A stretch of DNA of 64,000 nt. Source: Delphinus delphis. Lineage: Eukaryota > Chordata > Mammalia > Artiodactyla > Delphinidae. The stretch lies in NCBI RefSeq assembly GCF_949987515.2, contig NC_082689.1, forward strand, positions 100,912,957 through 100,976,956, written 5' to 3'. Shown in pieces: positions 56,070 to 64,000 of this stretch. How positions within the stretch are numbered: the first letter of the stretch is position 1; every line of letters begins with the position of its first letter. The notes beneath the pieces were generated by a model. It worked only from the letters and a program-made list of their open reading frames with translations, made no database searches and was not told the DNA's origin. Made by a program: the position numbers and the translations under genes.

Positions 56070-56111
56070 AAGAAAGCAATTATACTCCAATAAAGATGTA
56101 AAAAAAAAAGT
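56070..56111 (+). mobile_element. Minimal L1 3'-end fragment
   Basis: Only GCAATTATACTCCAATAAAG plus an A-run remains, matching the last bases of the L1 3'UTR. An extreme 5' truncation or a chance match. Confidence 0.4.
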
Positions 56112-58045
56112 AGAAGAAGACTGGCTTACATTTTCAACGGATTTTTAACGTTGCAACAAAATCCTAGTGCTGTCACAGAAGGAGAGTGTTAGCACTTTCT
56201 GTCTTCATACTAGTTTTTCTCTGTTATAACTCTTTTAAAATAGAAATCCTTTGCACATTCTGTTACATAAGTTTCAAAGCCTGTGTAGATGTAGAATAAA
56301 ATATGCAGAAGTCGCTAAAGTGGGTCACACAAGTTAAGTCTAGTCTTAAATTTTGTATTTATTTCAAGCATACATGATGTTCTCAGTGGCTCCCTATTAC
56401 CAATATATCATCAGGACAAAAAAGGCCCTTTGTGAATTAGCCCCTCCTATTAGGAATAGAATTATGAGAGATACAATTAACAAATAAAGGAGAATGGTTA
56501 AGTTTAATTACTGTTTCTGGCAAGAAAAAGAGAGATTTAAATTACCAAAAAAAAAGCATAAAAGAAAAGGAAAAAAAATTATCTCAGAGTACAAGTATGA
56601 TGCCACATATGCCCATTTAGCAACTACTGATGTTTATTAACTCAGATCTGTTATTTGTTATTTTTGTTTGTTTTTTTTGCTTTCATTTTTGATACCTTGG
56701 ATCTCAGCAGCTTGATGTGCTTTGCATATACTTTGGAAAAAAACCGAAAACAACTAGGATATCAAACCATTCCCAATATCAGTGATGGCAGGGAAATACC
56801 AAGAAGTGGATATATGGTCTTAAGAATATGAAATTACGACTATTTAACTTTTTGTGGCCTACACAATTGATCTACAAAGTCCATATGATTCAACTTAACA
56901 TAAGCCTAATTTGGTATATGTGTAGGCAGGACGTCAGCTTCCAGGGAGGCACCAGGAGAGAACTTGAGTGGTGTTAAAGGTGATGAAAGAAAAGATACAC
57001 TTTTTATTTTGTATGATGTTGTGAGTCCCTGTATTTGTATTTGACAACAAGTGGTAAAGCAAATCCCTGTTCTTCCCAGTGACCCGAAGGCCAGCCAGAG
57101 TGAATAAATCGTTAGCAGTGATGTCTCAAGTCCTCTACCTACTAGTGAGAACAAACAATTTATCATCCAACCTGGGGAACTTGTGAGAGCAAAGGGAGTG
57201 TTGTTGGTAATTACACCTTGAAAATGCTCCAAAACCTGGACTGTCTGAAACATGTTATGTAGGGTGACCCTACTTTCCCGGGCACCACTGCAATGACTGA
57301 TTATGAGACTTGCACCTGAGAGCCTGGGGTCTACCTCCTGGTCAGTCTTAATGAGTTTAATTGGGATGGGCAGAGCATGAGAGCATGTTACTATAACTTT
57401 ATAATTCTTGACTTTATCAGATACAAAAACCCCTTTATGATAAATATTTTAATACTCCTTTATGATCCTGATATTCACTAAAAACTATAACCAACCTATA
57501 CAAGTTCTTTTGAAAATCAATGTAATGCTCTTACTGAATTATGGGAGAAAAATAAAAGAAAGTAATTGATAATAAAATAAGACATTATGCCATAAGTAAA
57601 TGTTTGAAATAGCTTCACTACAAAGTAAAGTGAAGGAGCCAAATATGTGTAACTACATAGAAGAAATAAGTTTGGATTTAAGAAATGTAAGATAATGTTC
57701 AACTGGATATTATTATCATTTTTTGTTTGACATTTAAAAATAAAGGCCAAGTAAATGCATTTTTTTTCTACACATAGGGTCACATTTATAGCTATAGCTA
57801 CAAATGCATACTATCACAGATTCATTGTTTGGCAAATCAAATGTCATGAGTAATATTACAATTAGTGACACGATTTTCCAAATTGATGAACAAAACCTTG
57901 ATAATATTCCTAAAAATGATGAACAACCTTACCTTAATATTCATGACTGTAGTAGTCCTGAATTTTTTCACATATATTAAATCAATGAAAAATATTTTCT
58001 GTTAGAGTCAAGTTCTAGGCTCTGATATTTATAAATACATTTTTC
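56112..58045. other. Unique or unrecognised sequence
   Basis: About 1.9 kb without a recognisable repeat or exon. The 115-codon minus-strand frame at 56906-57253 shows no known domain. Confidence 0.4.
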
Positions 58046-58047
58046 TT

Positions 58048-58255
58048 CTATAAGAATGCCTGGTAGGGCATCCACATGTGTGCAGACTGTAGCATGGAGT
58101 CTATATACAGCCAAATCCTGCATGTTGCTGAGAATCTAGAACGTCTGGCACTTGCCCATTGGATGTCTATGTGCCCCCAGTTTTGATGACAATTAAAACT
58201 GACCCTGCATATTTCCAAAATACCCCCGATGAACCTCACAATTTACAAAATATCT
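58048..58255 (-). mobile_element. hAT-type DNA transposon fossil
   Basis: TCCTGCATGTTGCTGAGAAT, CTGGCACTTGCCCATTGGAT, GTGCCCCCAGTTTTGATGAC and TATTTCCAAAATACCCCCGA are the reverse of a familiar short mammalian hAT family ('...gtcacaactggggg...'). Confidence 0.5.
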
Positions 58256-58639
58256 TGAATCTATGGACACTCATTATTCCTTCTGGTCACCAAGGAGGAG
58301 TGAGATCAATGATAGGATATGATAAGAAGGAAACACGTCCTCTGTGGTCTTCTTCCCCAAACCCTATAACCCCAGGCTGATTATTAAAAAAAAAAAAAAA
58401 TCAGACAAATCTCAATTGAGAGATAGACTACAAAATACTAACTGTAGTCCCCAGAACTGTCAAGGTCATGAAGACCATAGAAACACTGAAAAATTGACAC
58501 AGATTGGAGGAGAATAAAGGCTACACGATAACTAAAGGGAATATGGTTCACTGGATTGGACTCTGGAACAGGAAAAGAACATTACTGGAAAAACTGGTGA
58601 AATCCAAATTAAATCTATGGTTTGACTAATATTAATAAG
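58256..58639. other. Unique or unrecognised sequence
   Basis: A run of about 15 A at 58386-58400; otherwise nothing recognised. Confidence 0.4.
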
Positions 58640-58648
58640 AATGAATCA

Positions 58649-58972
58649 GGACTTCCCTGGTGGTGCAGTGATTAAGAATCCGCCTGCCAAAGCAGAGGAC
58701 AAGGGTTTTAACCCTGGTCTGGGAAGATCCCACATGCCATGGAGCAAGTAAGCCCAGGAGCCACAACTACTGAGCCTGCGTGCCACAACTACTGAAGCCC
58801 ACATGCCTAGAGCCCCTGCTCTGCAACAAGAGAAGCCACCGCAATGAGAAACCTGCGTACGGCAATGAAGAGTAGTCCCCACTAGCCACAACTAGCGAAA
58901 GCCCGAGCGCAGCAATTAAGACCTAACACAGCCAAAAATAAATAAATAAATAAATAAATTTAAAAAAATAGT
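58649..58972 (+). mobile_element. CHR SINE, long form with AAATAAA tail
   Basis: GGACTTCCCTGGTGGTGCAG, two CACAACTACTGA segments, and GCAATTAAGACC before CACAGCCAAAAATAAATAAA. TSD AATGAATCA at 58640-58648 and 58973-58981. The 81-codon minus-strand frame over it is SINE-derived. Confidence 0.93.
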
Positions 58973-58981
58973 AATGAATCA

Positions 58982-59495
58982 ATGTCAGTTTCTTAGTTTT
59001 GACACATGTACAGTGTCAATGTAAGATGATAACATTAGAAGAAACTAGAATTTTGTGTGGAATATATGGGAACTTGCTGTTCTATCTTTGCAACTGTTCT
59101 GTAAACCCCAAATTATTCCAGAGCAAAAGTTTATTTATTTTAAAATATAAATGTGGCTTACACCTGATATAGTCACAGCCCAGGCTGCAAGCTGACTAGC
59201 TAAATAAACAGATAAATAAATAAATAAATAAATAAATAATTGTGAAAAGGTCCTCAAGTAGTACAGGAGAATCATGCAAAATATTTTATAAAACACAATA
59301 TAAAAGTATAAAGCCTGTAACTACACTGTATGGGAATTAACATTTATATGGCATCAATATAGCTCGGAGATGTAATCATTTCAGTAGAACATGCCAGGAA
59401 GATTAGTGTGTTTAGAATCCCTTTGGAGAAAAATAAAAAGCTAAGTGAGCAAGCATTTTGATTACTATTGTGTATGCATAGCTGCTGTGTCTTTA
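58982..59495. other. Unrecognised sequence with (TAAA)n
   Basis: An (ATAA/TAAA)n microsatellite lies at 59203-59239. The sequence before it could be a decayed SINE or LINE end, but nothing diagnostic is left. Confidence 0.5.
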
Positions 59496-59505
59496 GTCTG
59501 TTATT

Positions 59506-59858
59506 TATTTTTATATTTATTTATTTTTCTCTATTTTTTCTTTTTCTTTTTTGGCTGCGTCAGGTCTTAGTTGCGGCACGTGGGATCTTCGTTGAGGCAT
59601 GCGGGATCTGCCGTTGCAGTGCTCGGGCTGTGTGGGTTTTCTCTCTCTAGTTGTTGCGTGCAGGCTCCAGAGCACGTGGGCTCTGTAGTTTGCGGCACAT
59701 GGGCTCTCTTGTTGAGGTGCATGAGCTCAATAGTTGCGGTGGCCGGGCTTAGTTGCCCTGGGGCATGAGGGATCTTAGTTCCCCAACCAGGGATTGAACT
59801 TGCGTCCCCTGCATTGGAAGGCGGATTCTTTACCACTGGACCACCAGGGAAGTCCCTG
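59506..59858 (-). mobile_element. CHR SINE, long form (antisense)
   Basis: T-rich left end, GGCTGCGTCAGGTCTTAGTT, repeated GTGGGATCTTCGTTGAGGCA-type segments, and CCACCAGGGAAGTCCC at the head. TSD GTCTGTTATT at 59496-59505 and 59859-59868. It includes the 3' segments missing from the copy at 15479. Confidence 0.92.
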
Positions 59859-59869
59859 GTCTGTTATTA

Positions 59870-60785
59870 TTGAATTATTTTAGCCATGCTTAAGTCATAC
59901 TTCAATAATCGTATTATAAATATTATTTTGTAGCTCTAAGTTGAAGCCAGCTTTCAGCAGTGGAATTATAGGTTCAAAAATGTGGGTGCACTTTAAAAAA
60001 ATTTAGTGTTATATATTGAGAAACGGCCCACCACAAGTGTTGCACCAATTTCTACTCCTAGTTTTAAGAACACTGATGTTAATTTAGATCTAAATGTGTA
60101 TGAAATATGTCAAGCCATCTAGCTTATTTACATTCATTTTACTTATTATTTAAAACATTGAAATATGTTTAATGTGTAGCTACTAATTTCAATTTATGTT
60201 TTAATTCAGTATAGTAATTTTTCTTTTAATCTACTTAAAGTGACAAATTGGATATCTTATGTTCAACAAATTTAAAAAATGCTCATAAGTTTTTTTGGAA
60301 GTATAAATTTCTACTGCCTCACATTCTTTAGTTTTGCTAAACTCACTTTCCCTTTCCTTGAACACTATCATTCTCTAATGATCTGAAGTGATATTCCCTA
60401 TTGGTAATCATCTCTAATTTCAGATCATATAGCCTGGCCCTTGTTTAATGTATTGATAATGATACATGATTGCTCTCTTCTATGATTTATTTATAAAGTA
60501 ATATCATCTCCTTGGGGCAAATTTTCAAATAGATCTTTGGTTTCCTTGTTGAGATTATCTCTGACAATCTCAGTTGGTTTTCATGTGAAATTAAGGGTTG
60601 TGATATCTACAAAACTCAATTTTATCAGCCAGCATTAGAAAACTACAAGGAGCACAACACACTGGGAAGCCAGAGATGCTTGAGGGACACGAACAATTTT
60701 AAATGGCTACTTCCATGGAGATATGGGGATACTATAAAGAAATATCCCACAGAAAATTGATTTGATTTCCTTGTTTGCACACATA
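59870..60785. other. Unique or unrecognised sequence
   Basis: AT-rich; no repeat family or exon recognised. Confidence 0.4.
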
Positions 60786-60789
60786 TTTA

Positions 60790-60905
60790 TAAAGTATTGA
60801 TGGCTTACAGAGGTCTTTCACATCAAGTTTTAAATTTCATTTTCATAACCCTAAGAGATGCCAATTCCTCTGTAGTTATACTATGGACGAATTTATTGTA
60901 TGTGT
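60790..60905 (-). mobile_element. Possible MIR fragment (antisense)
   Basis: CTTTCACATCAAGTTTTAAA, TTTCATTTTCATAACCCTAA, GAGATGCCAATTCCTCTGTA resembles 'tcatttaatcctcacaacaaccct' in the reverse MIR. Confidence 0.4.
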
Positions 60906-61445
60906 TCTCTTAGAGAGAAGCAAATGATTTATGGAAATGTCACAATGAAACTATTAAAGGAACCCCTTAAAGACTCAGTGGATAGCTGCTTTCCTAAAAT
61001 AACAAAACACCATCTGTCAGACAGAATTTGTGTGGGAAGAGAATAATAATTTTTCATTTACTACATACACCAGGAGAACTGATAAATCTTTGAGGGGTCA
61101 TGGATGTGTTTTGGAATAGTTTCAATTTAAATTTTGTTTTGAAGATGGCCGTCAGGAGGCATGGCGGAGGCAATCAGTGGTGTGTCGTCATGATGCCAGC
61201 TGTTCACAGCACACCATGGAAAGAAAGAAAGCTGACTGTGTGAGACAGGGAACCAGAAGGCAAGGCCAGGACTAGGGTTTGAGCCAATTTTCTTAAGGAT
61301 GAAATTTTAGGACTATTTTAGGGAAAAAAATAAGGGAAAGAAATTGAGTGATGTCTAAATTAGGTTATATTTATCTTACTCTGTGTTCTCTTCTGAACTC
61401 ACAGTACTAACAACATGGACAAGTACAAATTGTTGATTATTTGTC
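60906..61445. other. Unique or unrecognised sequence
   Basis: No repeat family or exon recognised. Confidence 0.4.
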
Positions 61446-61449
61446 CTCC

Positions 61450-61735
61450 AAGAGCTCAGTTCAACAGCAAAAATATTGAACATATATTATGAGCAAGGCA
61501 AAGGATTAGGTAATGGTGAGACTCAGATGAGTATGATATGCTGTGTGTCCTTGAGGTACTCACAGCATCATGGGGGGAGCCAGGCAACACAAACAGGCAA
61601 TTCCAAGGGAACTTATGATGTGTATTCATAGAATCATATGTTCTGTGGAAGCATTGTAACCAGGAGCTTGGGAGGATGTTTTCTAGAAGAGATGATACCT
61701 GAACTGAATATGAAGGGCAAACATGATTAGAAGTG
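61450..61735 (-). mobile_element. L2-like LINE fossil (antisense)
   Basis: TATTGAACATATATTATGAG, CAAGGCAAAGGATTAGGTAA, GGTACTCACAGCATCATGGG and ATACCTGAACTGAATATGAA follow the reverse L2 order. Confidence 0.6.
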
Positions 61736-61737
61736 TG

Positions 61738-62010
61738 TTTTAGTCAGAGTTTTCCAGAGAAAAAGGACCAGTAGGTTATATATACACATATAAGGAGATT
61801 TATTAGAAGAATTGGCTCATGCAATTATGGACGCCAATAAATCATATCATCTGCTGTCTGCAAGCTGGAGAACTAATTCAGGCTAGATCTGATGGCCTAA
61901 GAATCAGGGGGACTTGAATCTGAAGTCCCCAGAGCCAGTAGTGCTGATGTTTGAGGGAAGGAGAAGATGGATTCTCAGCTGGAGCAGCGAAAGCAAATTT
62001 GCCCTTCTTC
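61738..62010 (-). mobile_element. Ancient LTR-type fossil (antisense)
   Basis: TTTTAGTCAGAGTTTTCCAG, AGATTTATTAGAAGAATTGG, CTCATGCAATTATGGACGCC, GTCTGCAAGCTGGAGAACTA and GGAAGGAGAAGATGGATTCT are the reverse complement of the family also seen at 32466-32868; the two cover complementary halves. Confidence 0.65.
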
Positions 62011-62493
62011 CATCCTTGTGTGTGTATATGTGTATGAATCATGTTTTGGTTCTTGTTATTTTTTAGCATGTCCATCGCAAAATGTAGGCAGTTAATCCAA
62101 ATCACCCCAATAGAACTTATTTGTATAATCTCAGTTTTTACTTTTAATTTTATTTTAAAACTTTACTTTTCATCTTCTTTTTTGTCTGTACTTCTTGTTA
62201 AGCTTTACTTCCAATTTCTAAATGTATTTAATATTAGAAAATTTCCATAAAATTCCATGTATACAAATCAAATATCTGGCTTAAGCCATCACATACGCAA
62301 AGATATTAGTGTTAGGCTGCACATTTGTGTTTCATTTATATCAGTATTTTCACATTAAGAATTAATAATAGATTGTAAAATAAATTTAGTAGATTTCTAA
62401 AAGAAGTTTCAAAAAACAGAATACAGAACAAAAGTAATAGAAAACAGAGTGTATCACACACAATAAGGGTGAATATTGTTTCAGGAAACATTT

Positions 62494-62532
<39 letters not shown>

Positions 62533-62590
62533 CATATATTGAATAGCAATATAAAATAGATTTCTTCCTACAGATCATTATATCTGCCTG
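62011..62590. other. Unrecognised sequence with (TG)n
   Basis: A (TG)n microsatellite of about 17 units lies at 62495-62529. The rest is AT-rich with nothing recognised. Confidence 0.6.
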
Positions 62591-62591
62591 T

Positions 62592-63080
62592 ATCCAGTCA
62601 GGAAACAGAAAACATACCAGTTACTTTAAAAGACAGAATTTTTAATAAAAGAATTGTTCGGTGGACATTCAGGAAGTGAACAAGCAAAAGCAAAGACTTA
62701 TTGATCAGTTGGAGCTCCTGTTGCTGAGCTGGAAGGAGGGGCCCCATGGAGCTACCTCCAGACTCAGAGGAGGAACACCAGCTGATGGCACTGGTGTCTC
62801 ACGAGGGTGCCATGATGTTGAATCTGCAAGTGTTGGAAAGACTGCTCACTGGGCTCAGCTGTGGCTACTTAAGGAAACTGCTTGGGTGACACTTGACAGG
62901 AACAGGAAGGCAACAATGAAAAAGAGGAAGAAAATGGAAAAGACCTTTCCAGTCACCCTCTCATACCTCCTTTTTGAAGACTCTAAAAGGGGATCAGATG
63001 GCAAAGGATAAATGTAATTTTCAGGGTCTCAACCCTAGCATCACAAAGCAGCCTGTAGAATGGTGGAATCAGAGCTAAGC
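62592..63080. mobile_element. Possible ancient interspersed repeat
   Basis: CAGTCAGGAAACAGAAAACA, TACCAGTTACTTTAAAAGAC and a moderately GC-rich body resemble the start of an ancient mammalian LTR/LINE repeat. The 116-codon plus-strand frame at 62661-63011 lies inside it; its lysine-rich end is low-complexity and no domain was recognised. Confidence 0.35.
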
Positions 63081-64000
63081 AACTATAGCTTAAGAATGGA
63101 CACAGTTGTTTCAAAAGGCTCTCTCTGAATATTTTTAAAATTTCACTTCCCTTCCACAAATTATGAGGCCAATTCTATATGCTATACCAATGAAAATAAG
63201 TGGAACAATCTTCAATTTTGTAGTAACTGCTTCAATTACACATATCTACTAAAAATATAATTGACCACAAATAATTTACCTGATTATCATGTTTTCTCAT
63301 AGCTGTAGTGTCCTCAAATCATTGCCTTCTAATTAAGTCATGCTCTCCAACCAGAAATGCTTTTGTCTGAATGAGAAAACAGAGGCAAAACTGGAGTCTA
63401 AATATTCAAAACAAACAATAATAACAACAAAAATAAAACTTTGTGGAATCTTCAGTTTAAAAAGGAAGTGGTCAGTTGACAGACATTATGCTGAAAGTAG
63501 GCAGAATGGAGAGACAAAGTTTAGGGCCAAATATAAAATCTGGTGATTAGACTATACTTAGGTTGCAGCATCTGTGAATAGGAGTATTAAAAAGTATAGT
63601 ATTAAATAAGTATAGCAATCAAGGAGTCATTGGAAGAGGTACTGTAGACATTTTCTGGGATTTGTTCTAGGATCTAATTTATGCAGATGACAATTTTCCC
63701 ATTAAATCCTTCCTTTGAATAATTCCTTTTGGCATCAGGTGAGTGAACTCTGTAGCTGGCTTGTGAAGCAGTATTCTTTTTGATTAATTATTCTCTTATT
63801 TTTCTTATTCTTCTATTATATTAGATAATAATTTCAAGTTTTATACTAGATGAAAGATCTTCAAGTACAGTTTTGAGACAGCCAATATTTCTTTTTCTAG
63901 GTCCATTTCATAAATGAATATTCCTCCCACTTACACGGTCACCTTTATAGATAACAGTGAATAGATCCATGCAAATGTTATATGGTTTCTTAATAAAATG
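63081..64000. other. Unique or unrecognised sequence
   Basis: No repeat family, RNA gene or exon recognised. The 68-codon frame at 63340-63546 has no domain signal. Confidence 0.4.

Noticed and set aside
56906..57253. 115-codon minus-strand frame in apparently unique DNA
   Set aside because: No recognisable domain or gene structure. I cannot exclude an exon but see nothing that supports one.
62661..63011. 116-codon plus-strand frame
   Set aside because: It falls inside a probable ancient repeat and ends in a low-complexity lysine-rich stretch.

Overview
The window looks like non-coding mammalian nuclear DNA, AT-rich, most likely from a cetacean. The main evidence is 17 tRNA-derived SINEs of the CHR family. 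Ten are a roughly 200-bp form that opens with GGGCTTCCCTGGTGGCGCAG and ends with a GCGTACCGC(A)n module, which I recognise from whale and dolphin genomes. Most are flanked by clear target-site duplications (TSDs), so they are relatively young. Several L1 3' ends are of the cetartiodactyl type. I saw no bacterial or viral gene organisation, CRISPR array, rRNA or functional tRNA gene. No host protein-coding exon could be supported: the longest open frames (up to 168 codons) run across SINEs or L1 or look like chance frames. The window is probably intergenic or deep intronic.

Layout. 0-10 kb: old antisense L1 pieces, MIR, L2 and MER5-type fossils, and one CHR SINE. 10-18 kb: a SINE-dense block with seven CHR copies, a well-delimited solo LTR (12621-13287) inserted in an L2, a second antisense LTR (15017-15478), and antisense L1 ORF2 pieces. 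18-29 kb: an older sense-strand L1 interrupted by a MER5-like and an MLT1-like element, an AT microsatellite, a MITE-like element and five SINEs. 29-38 kb: mostly unique sequence with MIR and ancient LTR fossils, plus two SINEs. 38-49 kb: several L1 3' ends on both strands, an unidentified degraded coding-like tract (about 41590-43290, minus strand), and a degraded retroviral pol-like tract (about 45200-46030, plus strand). 49-64 kb: an L1 3'UTR-like tract with an internal 77-bp direct repeat, microsatellites, hairpins, two long-form SINEs and further fossils.

No set of genes works together here. The interest lies in the mobile-element history: nested insertions, 3'-truncated SINEs sharing a breakpoint zone, a two-member SINE micro-subfamily, an LTR with an exact 73-bp duplication, and the two unidentified coding-like tracts. 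Repeat names come from recalled consensus patterns without a database search. Boundaries of old elements are approximate; those of SINEs with TSDs are near base-exact. I found no convincing undescribed biological system.
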